Source: Branchinecta lynchi
Taxonomy: Eukaryota; Arthropoda; Branchiopoda; Anostraca; Branchinectidae
Direction: 5' to 3'
DNA length: 64,000 bases
NCBI GenBank assembly: GCA_023053575.1
Contig: JAKZAP010000016.1
Span: forward strand, 12,356,030 to 12,420,029
Shown piece after piece: positions 10,641 through 20,970 of the stretch; the first letter of the stretch is position 1, and every line of letters starts with the position of its first letter. Both the position numbers and the translations under genes were made by a program. The notes beneath the pieces were generated by a model. It was not told where the DNA came from, made no database searches, and worked only from the letters and a program-made list of their open reading frames with translations.

Positions 10641-10930
10641 CGACGGCTCAAACTGTCCACAGGGGAGGCCGAAATGATCCTGAGACAACCGACAACGAGC
10701 TTATAAGGGATTGGGTTACCCAATCGGACCTGCTCCAGATCGATGCTGGAGCCGATTTCAGCCTCAGCCGTCGAACAATGATCCGAAAAGATCAGCGAAT
10801 TAAAGCCCTTCCAAGAGGGTTCCTTATTGGTCAGAGGCTTCCTCAAGAAAGAACTGCGCATTTTGCGGCATCTAACCACGAGGCCATCACACCTTCGTCT
10901 TCGTAATAAACTTGAGAGCTATCTCTCTAA
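10641..10930. other. Unassigned spacer
   Basis: Frames are open on both strands (10592-10906 and 10616-10879), but they overlap each other antiparallel, begin in the minisatellite and show no recognisable domain. Confidence 0.4.
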
Positions 10931-11099
10931 CAGGCCCGTATCCAGGAATTTATTTCGGGGGGGGGGGGGGGGTGCCTTTCGGGTTTTTTTTAGCCTGCGG
11001 GTCGGACAAAAAAAGAGGGAAAAGCCTATAAAAATAACTATTTTTGTAAGTTTCGGGAGGGGGGGGGGTCAACTCCCCCCTCCCCTGGATACGGCCTTG
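10931..11099. mobile_element. Family H MITE (hAT-like), copy 2
   Basis: 169 bp with ends CAGGCCCGTATCCAGG / CCTGGATACGGCCTTG. The target duplication is CTCTCTAA (10923-10930) versus CTCTCTAG (11100-11107). It has the same G-run and C-run layout as copy 1, plus the internal AAAGCCTATAAAAA segment. Confidence 0.78.
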
Positions 11100-13418
11100 C
11101 TCTCTAGTTATGTTACTGTTACGCACCAAACTAAGGCAGAATGGAAACTCTACTCCTGAACACAAAATCGGAAATCTTGTCACGGGATTCCGATTTTACA
11201 GCTCAGCAGCTACTTTAAATGATTTATGCTGCGCACACACGACCAGGATGGCCGGATCTGCATTTTGATCACAACGTTGAGAAAAAATCTTAACTTTTCC
11301 ATAGCCTACGGAATTGAGATTTTTCTCCTCCGTTTTGTGGAAATAAAATAAATGATTACAATTTAGTCGACGACTTTACAGCAATAACGTTGGAAGTTGC
11401 ATAAAACGAGTCTAGAGCTTAATAGTATGTTTAAGCATTTTTTGTATCCTCTGTCGAAGGCTGACAAGAATAAGTAGTGGCATACGAATTCCCAACAATA
11501 TTTATACAATAATATCTTCGCTCTCTTCAGTGTTCACAACTAGACATGAATAGTATGAATTTGTTTAAGCTTCATGTTTCATCTCGTATTTCATTTATTT
11601 TTGTTCATTTGTTTCTAATTTTTGTCTATTTGCCAGGGTCATTAGCTCTTTTTTTCCTCATCCTCCTCTCAACGACATAAGTGTGTGACCAACTGATATT
11701 CTTTCACTTTCACTTTGCTATCTTTACTTCTTTACTGCACTCTTAGGTTCTTAGAGCAGGTAAAATCTTATCTTATACCAGACATGCTCGTTCGACGACC
11801 CCCAAATCACCCCTTTCAAATAACAGTATCATCAGTGCTTTTTGCAATCCATAGCTGAGCCTATCTCTGTCTGTATGGGTAAAAATGTACGAACCAAAGG
11901 GATACGGTTGATTATTTATTTTTTGCTTTATTTTGCTGTAATGTTAGAATTTTCTTACCTGATTAAAAGTAATGAACTGAATAGAAATAAGGATGAAGTC
12001 CTTACCTTCGGTTTAACCAAGAACACCCTCGTCCTCACAGCGCCTGGTCAATCCAAGAACTCCACCGCATGTTTCACGGATAGTTACACAACAGAGCGCT
12101 TGCTACCTCGGTAATTCACTACACCAACTATAGTCGAAACCAGAATCGCTATGAGTATTGCGCCACTTGACTGATTGGCGAGAAATTCAAAAAGCGACTC
12201 GAGCATGGCCCGCAGGCTAGGACCGACATGGTCTTTCCCGCAGCACTCATATGTCATAATCATGTGACTTCAGTCGTAGACTGAACCTCGCATACAACCT
12301 GAAAAAGTATTAATTAAACACTAGAAGGTTATCGACTAGAGGGTCATGGCATGGGTAAGGGAAGGTGCAGACAAATATTAGTTCGCGCACAGGCATACCC
12401 ATAGCCTAGGTTACTGCAAATTTCCCCTTCGTTTGAAAATTTGTATTAAAATGGTACCATCATCAGTAAGTTTTTGATCCAGAACGTAACAACTAAACGA
12501 GTTGCATAGAAAACTGTCAGTCGAAACGTTCTCCTCACAATGGTCTTGTCCGTTCGTTTGAAGTGTGCTTATTCGCTCTAGTTGTCTTTATTCTTTTCGG
12601 CCAATTAAGGACAGCTCGCACTACATCGTGTTTAAATAGTGGAATTTCCGTGTGATTTGTGGTACCTCTATCCGCTTGTAGTTTTGTTGTATGCCTCGCG
12701 AGAAAGATTTATAAAAAAAAAATGTTCAGGCACTAAGCAATATTCACCAATCTCACCACTGCCCACTGAAAAACCGCGTTTGTGTTGAGATTAAAATTTT
12801 CGCTATTTCCCGATAGAATTTTCGTTGTGGAGACGCCGTAGATATTCTGAACGTCATAACTGGAGCAGATAGCGGAAAGTAAGAAAATCCCTTTACATAA
12901 TCCAAATAACTCAGTGTGTTCAATTAAATGACTCAAAAATAAGTTGGCTTTTCAGTTAAACTTTAAATAGCTGACCACTTTACACCTAAGCTATGCTTAC
13001 AAAAAAATAACAAACGACTTCGGCTGTTTTTAGCCTGTTTCTATGTCCCTTACTTCGGATAACAATTTTGGCAAAATGTTCATAACCGGTCTCCGAACCA
13101 ATAAGCTCCTCGGAAACAAAGATCGGGCGCCCGATACTTCACGTAAACAAAAAAAACGTGGCAAGAGTGGTAACTAGATTGCCTTAAATTGCGGATTGGA
13201 GCAAATAAACTGCAGCAAATTGCAACATTAAATTGCAGCTTGGCGCACTGCTAATAGAGGAGATAGGATACAATCATGGAGTGATGAATCTCGGGAACGA
13301 GAATGGATGGATATTCTACTGAAATCGTGTACTTTAAACTCCATTACTACATTACTCGATTATCTCTATCCTACACAAGTGGATAACAGAAATATTAATT
13401 CCCTCATCCTATTTACAT
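11100..13418. other. Unassigned region
   Basis: No gene was recognised in 2.3 kb. A segment near 12604 (TTAAGGACAGCTCGCACTA) resembles a family E terminus. Short frames (e.g. 11842-12114) lack domain features. Confidence 0.4.
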
Positions 13419-13420
13419 TA

Positions 13421-13832
13421 GTTGTGTTTTTGCTGATACCATGGTATCTGTTACCACGGTCTAAAGTCGTTTTTGCAGTTATCGTGGTATCTGATACCAC
13501 GGTCAAAAGGTGTTTTTGCAGTTATCGTGGTATCTGGCCAGTTATCGTGGTATCAGATATTCAGATACTACGTTCCGACCGTGGTAACTCGTCATGGTAT
13601 CTGAAAAGTCATCTCACTTTCATCAAATTTTGTCAGATCGGTGAGAAAGATGTTTAGCACTTTGTGATGTAACTGGATGTCTGTTTTTCTTTTGGGATGA
13701 CTTCGAAAAGTGCAATTTCGGCAGTAGTCGTTTTTGCAGAGCACCGTGTATCAGATACCACGATAACTGCAAAAATGACTAATTCCAGAGTTACCGTGGT
13801 AACAGATACCATGGTATCAGCAAAAACTCAAC
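13421..13832. mobile_element. Family N inverted-repeat element (MITE), intact copy
   Basis: 412 bp. The terminal inverted repeats are about 40 bp and differ at about one position; they begin GTTG-T/A-GTTTTTGCTGATACC and include the palindrome ACCATGGTATCTGTTACCACGG. TA on both sides (13419-13420, 13833-13834) fits a TA target duplication as in Tc1/mariner-type MITEs. Nested internal palindromes (TATCGTGGTATCTGATACCACG) make the element highly foldable. It is noncoding. Confidence 0.78.
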
Positions 13833-13834
13833 TA

Positions 13835-14762
13835 TTGCGTTGAGCCTCGTCTTCATTAAGTACGTCCAATAAATCAAAATACAGAAAGAAAGCACATAGA
13901 CGTGAAACATTTAGGGTAAATGAGTGAGAACAGGAATGGATGGAGCAAATGTCTAAGAATGAACACACAGAACATTTTTTTTAGTTTTTTGATGGTTGTC
14001 AGAAACAAGTTCGACACTGTGTTTCTTTTGTTTGTATTGCCACTTGGGCTTTTAGGGTAATAAATATCATCATCTCATGCCAGTGTCATTCACTAAATGG
14101 TGTATTCTTGGTTCGCAGTTTTTGTTTGTCTTTACTCTTCACAGGATAATAGTGGGGACAGACACCCGGGTTTTCCCGCAAGATTTTTTCTAAACTGTCA
14201 TATCAGTAGTAGAACTGAAAAATATAAATGCTCCTCGAGTGGGATTTGAAGCCCTAACCTTCGGGTCTTTTTGTTTTTCTTTTGTTTGGTAGAAGGCCTA
14301 GGTCCGACAAATGATACCTTTCGATTTTTACTGAAGTTTCAGGACACGTTTAGATGATCAAGGAATCAAGAGCAAATTTATATAAATAGTTCACATCCCC
14401 ATGTCACGTTATCATCATTACATTAAAATTCGACTACGTTTCTGTCTTCTCAAGATTAGTTTATCAGCTTCGTTGCTCCTCTTATATTCTTTTGTTTTTG
14501 CCTTTATTTCATAGTCGATAGCCTAGGTTACATACTATTTACTGCATCCTTGATATATCCAGTTTTAATAATATAACTGCCGGTATAACATCTAGGGAAT
14601 CACAAAGCCCGCCATCCCGTCGTCTTGCCTCACGAGGCGGAGTCAAGCGGATCTCCCTCATCACAGAGGAACTATTAAGTTGGCTACCATTTTCTGCGCT
14701 ATCCTGGCAGGCTAACTTTATAATTTTGGTAAATCCTGGTAGGGATTTAGTCCGCGGCCGCT
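13835..14762. other. Unassigned region
   Basis: I see no gene or repeat structure here. Confidence 0.4.
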
Positions 14763-14772
14763 ACACGCTCCA

Positions 14773-14974
14773 ATATTTGATAGTGCAAAACTGATACGTC
14801 AGCTGAATTTTATTAGAACTATATTTCGGCCCTTCTTGGCAAGGGTCCTCTTCCGGCTCAAAACCGCTCAAATTGAAAATACGAACTTGTGGGAAAAACG
14901 CTTTTTTCAGCTGACGTATTCGTTTTGCACTATCAAATATGATTCGCAGTCAGCTTTGGCTGAAGGAATATTTA
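14773..14974 (-). mobile_element. Family G element (copy b) with 10-bp target duplication
   Basis: The target duplication is ACACGCTCCA at 14763-14772 and 14975-14984. The arms ATATTTGATAGTGCAAAAC (14773-14791) and its exact complement (14922-14940) are followed by the tail CAGTCAGCTTTGGCTGAAGGAATATT. On the minus strand 14856-14817 the hammerhead stem II and GAAATAT are intact, but the core CTGANGA reads CGGAAGA, so cleavage is probably lost. The duplication length fits target-primed retrotransposition better than cut-and-paste. Confidence 0.72.
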
Positions 14975-15059
14975 ACACGCTCCAGCCCAACCAGATGTTA
15001 AAATTTGCAGTGGGGATTCTGGAATTCCAAAAATAACATTAAAAGAAACTCAAAAAGTA

Positions 15060-15850
15060 ATAAAAAAAAGGCAAATGAAAATCGACAAATTAAGTGTTAT
15101 TTCCGATAATCTAGGAACCTGTGAAATGACTAACTAGCAACATCAATAATGTTGTATGGTATCCCTCTTGCAGGTTGTCTGCTATCCATGAATTTATTTC
15201 AGGGGGGGGGGGGGGGGGGTGTCCGTGAGTCGGACCAAAAAAAAAAAAAAAAAAAAAACAGAGATCGAGATGTTTGAACCCCCTACCCCAAAGATACAAA
15301 AACAGGGGGGTTGATTTAGTCTTAAACATATTCAGTCTTATTTGTTCTTGTCCAAATGAGGAAAAAAGTCAAAAGAAAATCGACAAGTTAAGTGTTATTT
15401 CCGATGATCTAGGAACAAATGAAATCAATCAATCAATCAATTTATTTAATTCGTGACATTACACATGACATAATAAAATTACACTAAGACAGGAAATTTC
15501 TTTACTAAATATATACAATCATTTTAACCGTTCGGTGGCTCGGGGAAATAACACAGCAACGTCAAATAACTAGCAACGTCAATAATGCTGTATTGTATGT
15601 TCCTCTTGCAGGTTGTAGCAGGCTATCCAGGAATTTATTTCCAGGGGGGGGGGGGGTTGCCCGCGGGTCGGACCAAAAAAAAACAAAAAACAGATCAGAG
15701 GTTAAAGCCTATAAAAAATATTATTTTTGTATGTTTAGTGTAGGAAGTTGAACCCCAACCCAAACATACAAAAAAGGGGGTCGAATTAGTTCTTAACCAA
15801 ATTCAGTCTTATTTGTTCTTGTCCAAAATGAAGAAAAATAAGTCTTGGAT
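15060..15850. repeat. Tandem segmental duplication carrying two family H remnants
   Basis: Segments 15070-15365 and 15366-15850 share AAAATCGACAA-TTAAGTGTT, the TCTTGCAGGTTG lead-in, a family H-like core (ATCCA-GAATTTATTTC + G-run, about 15186 and 15622) and TATTTGTTCTTGTCCAAA. The second unit contains an extra 15423-15560 segment starting AATCAATCAATCAATCAAT, which looks like the reverse-oriented tail of a non-LTR retrotransposon. The frames here are through low complexity. Confidence 0.6.
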
Positions 15851-15960
15851 GGTAGGCTACTACGAACAAAAAAAATGTGCTAGGTGCCCACCGCGAAAAA
15901 TCGGTCCGATGCCATTAACAAATATTTCGACTATTGCAAAATTCAAGCCTTCACCGGGAA

Positions 15961-16756
15961 CAAGACCCAAGGTCTCGATGGGATCCCAAAAATTTATATT
16001 TGATGTAAATTGGGTCTTTCAGATATCCGGTCTTCGCTAGACTCCTTGAACATTTTTTATATTAAAATTTAGAAACAGATTAAGCCCAATGGCTAATCAT
16101 CTGAGAAAACCAAGTTTATATATGGATTCTGTGTGTTTACCCCTATAGTTCATATCAACTTTGATTAATCACAACTTCCTGCGCTCCCTTCTGCCAAATT
16201 TCCATTTTCGGCCGAACTCCAGGCAAACCACATGTCCAGCAAAAAACTAAAGCTAAAAAACAAATTCCTCTAATCTCCTTACCGCTATTCCGAACCTCTA
16301 ATCAACAACAGATAAAACTTCAACTTTTAACAAATTTTCTGGTTCTGGCCCGATTCCAGGCGAACTACTTTTCCGGCGGGGAAATGATTTCCAAATAAGT
16401 TTCAGCATGTCTTCTTAACCCCAAAACAGAATATCTTTTACTTTCAACAAATTTTCTGTTTTGTGAAGGATTCCGGGCGAACTAATTGTCCAGCGAGAAA
16501 ATGATTTTCATATGTGTGTTCAGCATGTCTTCTTACCCTTAAATCCACTATCTCATTAGCTGTTAAAAAAAATTGTCCCCCCCCCCCCCTTTAATTTGAC
16601 CCACCCCCCCCCCCCCCAAATTTAGGGCTACAGAGCCCATCTACGAACTCGATCTATCCCTTGACCCAAAGAATTCTCACACCAAGTTTCATCAAAATAC
16701 CTCATTCTCTTCCGAGTGTTATCGTGCTGATAGACGGACGGACAGACGGACGATAC
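15961..16756 (-). mobile_element. Family C repeat, reverse orientation
   Basis: Read on the minus strand it ends at GGGATCCCATCGAGACC (15967-15990). It carries about four units with GCATGTCTTCTTA and CCGGATTCCGGGCGAA (complement orientation), and begins with TGATAACACTCGG... and the GTCY tract at 16733-16757 (GACGGACGGACAGACGGAC on the + strand). A C-run-rich segment lies at 16575-16620. The GGGATCCC cap at the microsatellite side is lost. Confidence 0.68.
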
Positions 16757-17161
16757 GTTTTGTTATTTTAAAAATCGGCCCGATGCCATAAACCAACCAT
16801 AAACACATATTTTGACTATTGCAGAACTACAGCCCTTACCGAAAAATAATTCTCAGGGCTTATATTTCAGTACGACGAAGGCGAATATTTTACTGGATAG
16901 AGAGTGCCGTAGGCTGCAGTTGCAGTCGGGCTAGGCAATTACGTAAAAAGGATAGCGCAGAGAGGTGGCAAACTCTTTGCTCCGAAGTTCCAAAGCTCCG
17001 TGGTTAGAGCAGTGGCGATTTAATAAATGCCTCCAAGCCTTGAACTAGACATTCCCAGTTTTGAAGGACAAGGCCAAGGCATCCTGTGTTTTCGGTACTG
17101 ACGTCACTGTGGTTTATCTGAGTGCCAAGTCGCTAATGAGACACAGACAAAGAATAAGATT

Positions 17162-17340
17162 TTCCGGCGGTGTGAAGTTGTGACCTTTTTTTTTAGGGTG
17201 GGGGGTTACAGGTCTGCCGAAGTAATCACTGATTCAGGCTAACGCAACGACTTTATCATTAAAGTCCGTATCAAAACCTTGATTTGCCCGCCCCCACCCG
17301 CTCTTCTGGGTCACCACCAATCCCTGCCAAGATTCAAAGG
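17162..17340. repeat. Family Q segment, inverted copy at 26566-26742
   Basis: About 175 bp containing ACCTTTTTTTTTAGGGTGGGG, CAGGTCTGCCGAAGTAATCA and GACTTTATCATTAAAGTCCG. It recurs in reverse complement 9.4 kb downstream with few differences. ACTTTATCATTAAAGT is itself a near-palindrome. Transposon class unknown. Confidence 0.7.
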
Positions 17341-17641
17341 CATGAAACGTTCTTATCCTACAGCATAAACCGATTCCGAACAAAAACAGAAATAAAATTA
17401 AAAGGCGACTTTAAAATGATTTGCAAGGATAAACATATTAGCCTACATACCGATGTTACTACATGCTACAGATAAGATAAGATAAGACTTGTTTCCGTCC
17501 AAGCTCAAAGGGCTATGGAAACATCATTTAGAGCGTGTTCCATCCTACTTACCGTAGTTACTACGCATGACGTCACGAATTCTGGCTTTTTTGCCGTCAA
17601 GGCTGGAACGATTTTCCTATTTTCCAGCAGAATATCATGCC

Positions 17642-17891
17642 ATTTATTCAAACAATGTTTACAAGTCAGCTATGATTCTTCATCAGCAATATTTCGGCCC
17701 TTCTTGGCAAGGGTCCTCGTTAATTACAGGTTTGTTTCCTTCCCCGAAGTTGAACCAGAGGATTGACAGCCTGACGAGGACCCTTGCCAAGAAGGGCCGA
17801 AATATCGCTGATGAAGAATCACAGCTGACGTATCCGTTGTAAACATTGTTTGAATAAATGTTTCAAAATCAGCTTGGGCTCAAAGAATATA
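17642..17891 (+). mobile_element. Family G element (copy d) with two opposed hammerhead motifs
   Basis: The target duplication is AATATCATGCC at 17631-17641 and 17892-17902. A 22-bp arm (17643-17664, starting TTTATTCAAACAATG) is perfectly complementary to the arm ending near 17862. Between the arms are two hammerhead-like cores pointing in opposite directions, one decayed (minus, about 17684-17727) and one intact-looking (plus, 17767-17810). The tail TCAGCTTGGGCTCAAAGAATATA follows the right arm. Inverted arrangement plus hammerheads recalls Penelope-like retroelements and retrozymes, but no protein gene is present. Confidence 0.75.
17767..17810 (+). ncRNA. Hammerhead ribozyme motif, intact conserved core
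   Basis: The order is stem I strand CAGC (17767-17770), core CTGACGA (17771-17777), stem II GGACCCTT / AAGGGCC with a GCCAAG-type loop, core GAAA (17799-17802), palindromic stem III ATAT (17802-17805), cleavage-site C (17806), and stem I strand GCTG (17807-17810), which pairs with CAGC. All invariant hammerhead positions I can check are present. A palindromic 4-nt stem III without a loop is the known arrangement of hammerheads that work as dimers. Activity is inferred, not shown. Confidence 0.68.
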
Positions 17892-18117
17892 AATATCATG
17901 CCAAGCTAGAATCCGACCAATCACGTTACAGAGATCCGTAGTTACTACGCTTACTACGCTCCCGAGTAAGGTAAGCAAATAGTTATTATTAGTTACTATT
18001 CCGAGAAGGTTGGAACGGTCAGCGCAGTAACTTTTGGTGAGGTCGGAACAGAAATAGTTACTAGTCCTTCAAGGGTGGAGCACGCTCTTAACCTCAACAA
18101 CTATTTACAAAATCTTT

Positions 18118-18138
18118 CCCTGTGACTGTGTCACAGGG
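18118..18138. repeat. Perfect 9-bp hairpin
   Basis: CCCTGTGAC-TGT-GTCACAGGG, lying 9 bases before the family E terminus. It could be an independent stem-loop or chance. Confidence 0.6.
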
Positions 18139-18147
18139 AAATGGCCA

Positions 18148-18516
18148 CCTTAAAGGACCGCTCGCACTATTTTCTCTTCAACTTGCAGTATTTTAAAATA
18201 TTCGAATATTTTAAAACTAGGCTGTGCTTTCAACAAACAACCCATGGTTTTGGCTGTTTTAAGTCTTATCAGAGACCCGTTGACTTATACAAAAAAACAG
18301 GGAAGCAATTTACATCGCCATTTTTTCTGATGGAAAAACTTCTCGCCGTGTGACACATCGTAAGTAGCAAAGCACGGCAAGTGATAAAATCAGCGTAGTT
18401 TTGTTAGAGGTGTTAGAATGTACCGTACGAAACTGGGGTCTCCGGGTTTAGAAATATACGGAGTAATTTTTGGAATGAGTTGCGTCAGTATTATAGGTAA
18501 GACAGGTCCTTTAAGG
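18148..18516. mobile_element. Family E inverted-repeat element
   Basis: The ends CCTTAAAGGACC (18148-18159) and GGTCCTTTAAGG (18505-18516) are perfect inverted repeats. The interior matches 59034-59414 in reverse orientation (TACCGTACGAAACTGGGGTC, AATATTTTAAAATA). The frames at 18141-18353 and 18418-18633 are within it and not gene-like. Confidence 0.65.
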
Positions 18517-20181
18517 AATCTTCCCAAATTTCTTACGTCACTAAAACTTCTACTTTTCAATATTCATTTTGAACCTTTCCTTCCCCCACACCATTCCCCA
18601 GATATGTCCCTCCTCAGGTCTTTACATTTTTAATAAATCAATGCTGAATCATTATGTTCATAGAAGCAAATTAGGAATCCCGACGTCGCTGAAGCAAATC
18701 CAGTTGGAGTGCAAAGGGTTAGAGGAGACGATGTACTAATGATAGAAATCCATTATACTTCGGTATTATTTCCATACATTCTCGTCCGCGATATTCTTGA
18801 TTTCATAAGTGGGGAGAGGGGGGCAGGTCCGTCATAGGGGCAGGTCCTGACATCGGCTCCGCAAACCTCGATATTGAAATCTGAATTACGCGTTTTAGTT
18901 ATGCATTATTAATTGTTTTCCAGAGCTGTTAGACTTACACGCTTCTTCTGTAAAGAATCCCCGCAGTTACACTCGTGCTATCATAGCGAAACGATGCTAG
19001 TGTCACTTTTTTTGCGCGAAATTGAGTTCTACTCCACGAGGTTGGCACCTCATTTTGATAGTTCCGAACCCACTTATGTCGTTGGTGATTTTTATTTAGG
19101 TAGTTTAAGATTGCTCTACCATGTTGAATACGAATTTCCGTGATTGATACGAAAGTATGAGTGTTACATATTTATTCCTGTGAAAACAGCACCAGGTGCA
19201 GGTCCGGACAAAAACATTTGAGGCAGGTTCGGACAGCAAAGCTGTATGGAAAAAGAAATAATGAAAGAAGATAAAACCGGAAGAGGGAAGAAAAAAATCA
19301 GAAAAAAGCTCAGAAGCCTTTAAGACCCATTCCGGAAGAAAACAAGTCTTATTCAGATCCAGCGGTAACAGCATATCCCGATGATGATAACAGATGTTGA
19401 TAAAGTGACGGTATACTTGTCCAGCAAATGAACGAAACTGAACTGAGGCACCGAAAGCAAACAAAAAATGTGTATACAACTTTCTTGAAAGTCCTTCCAG
19501 GGTAAACTAAAATGATGTCCGGAACTGCTCCATCCATGTCCAAACCTGACCCCGTCTGGGGGCGGGTCCGGACAAAAGTAGCTAATAGGAAAATAAGATT
19601 TGTAAAGAAATGGTTACAGGTAACAAGATCCTACAAAGTAACAATAACAGGTGAGACAAACAGTCGAAAAAAAATGAATCAAAACGAACCTGCCCCCCCC
19701 CCCCTCCTCCCCCTCCTGTATGAGCAACAGACTGATTTACGTGACGTATTGGCGCCCGATCATTGTTCCCAGGGAGCTGTCTCCGTTCGAAAATGGGCAA
19801 GTACATTTTGCCAAGGTTTTCATCCAAGGCAAAGGGGATGGAAACAGGCTAAAACAGCCAAAGACGTGTGTAATTTGTCTTAAGCAAAACTTAGGTGTAG
19901 TGGCCAACTATCTCAGATCATAGGAGCAGAAACACTATGCAGTAAGAGGTGTCCTTTGGACTTGCGCGTAGCCACCTTCGTTTCTTTCACTGTTTATGGG
20001 ACTTTCGTGAAGAAGACGGTTGCTAGTTTTACGAGATATACAGAGAGATAGTTTTGAGCAGAAATAACGGATTTTCAGCCCTCCATTTGAACTGCAAATT
20101 ACCTAAATAGAACATTCTCAAAATACTACACAAAAATATCCCTTTAGCCGAAACCGACTGCGAATCTTATCATATTTGACT
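18517..20181. other. Unassigned region
   Basis: No gene was recognised. GGTCCGGACAAAA occurs at about 19202 and 19566, suggesting a degenerate duplication. The overlapping opposed frames at 19105-19923 show no domain pattern. Confidence 0.4.
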
Positions 20182-20275
20182 GCGTTAAACGGAAAAGTCA
20201 GCTGAGTTTTATTCTAGCAATATCTCGGCCCTTGTTAGCGACAGTCCTCTTCAGGCTAAAGCTAGAAATGAAAGT
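20182..20275 (-). mobile_element. Family G fragment (copy e), degenerate
   Basis: It carries the GTCAGCTGAGTTTTATT lead-in and a decayed minus-strand core: CTGAAGA is present, stem II is broken, and GAGA stands in place of GAAA. Only about half of the inverted pair is present. Confidence 0.5.
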
Positions 20276-20342
20276 GTAAATAGCATGCTATTTTTTGTAG
20301 CGCCTATACTCATACTTCCCGTGGAAGAGTCATGTCGGAGAA

Positions 20343-20574
20343 AATCGTAGAGCGTACAGTCGAGGTATGCTTATGTGAACGTTTGCTTATATTTGGCTTT
20401 GGCATTTTCATGCACTTGCTCTGTCTAAAGCTAACTACCAGTTAGCCAAAGTAGGTAATTAAGGGCATCTGAAAACACCTGAATACGTATTTTGGATCTT
20501 CATTCTACCATTAGCCCAAAACTGCACTGTTCACAGTAAACTAACTGTTGACATAAGCATACCTCTACTGTACA
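20343..20574. repeat. Imperfect inverted repeat
   Basis: GAGGTATGCTTATGT near 20360 and ACATAAGCATACCTC near 20552 form arms of about 22 bp (with GTACAGT/ACTGTAC at the outer ends) around a 170-bp loop. No class assigned. Confidence 0.55.
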
Positions 20575-20831
20575 TTGAATATCTCCAGGATACTGTTAGC
20601 AAGAAGAAGTGTTAGAGTAGTATGGTATACGTAACTTATAAAGATATGCTAGAATGAACAGCTTGCTTACATCTGCATTCGACAAACCCATCCCCCATCG
20701 TTCACAGTTTAATCAAAAAGCAGTCCAATGTGAGCCAACCATCTTATATCAAGTCACTTTTTCAGAAAAAAAAACTCTTTCGTTCTGTTGGAGTGCTTGT
20801 TCGATCTTTTTTACGCTTGGGTTCCATCCCG

Positions 20832-20970
20832 TATGGAAATAATTAAGTCGTAAACAATTGTTAACAGTTGGTTTACGATCGTTAACAACTGGTAACAATT
20901 GTTAACAACTGTAAACAATTGTTAACGATTGGAAACAGTTGTTTCCGATCGTAATTCTACGATCGTTTTT
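20832..20970. repeat. Palindrome-rich cluster (left half)
   Basis: A dense run of variants of GTTAACAATTGTTAAC, GTAAACAATTG, CGATCG and GGAAACAGTTGTTTCC. A related cluster resumes at 23785-24035, right after family A copy 2, so the two halves were probably one block split by that insertion. Confidence 0.65.

Larger units (their letters stand above)
17531..18087. mobile_element. Family F MITE (3-bp TTA target duplication), split by a family G insertion
   Basis: The ends are GAGCGTGTTCCATCCT and (complement) GGGTGGAGCACGCTC. TTA lies on both sides (17528-17530, 18088-18090), which fits PIF/Harbinger-type insertion. Internally there are repeated GTAGTTACTACG and AGTTACTA motifs and the CRE palindrome TGACGTCA at about 17569. 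Positions 17642-17891 are a nested family G element. The related uninterrupted copy at 61447-61748 shows the empty site. Confidence 0.8.

Noticed and set aside
19105..19923. Opposed frames of 124 and 123 codons
   Set aside because: No domain, no splice-supported extension, and they lie on opposite strands in duplicated low-quality sequence.
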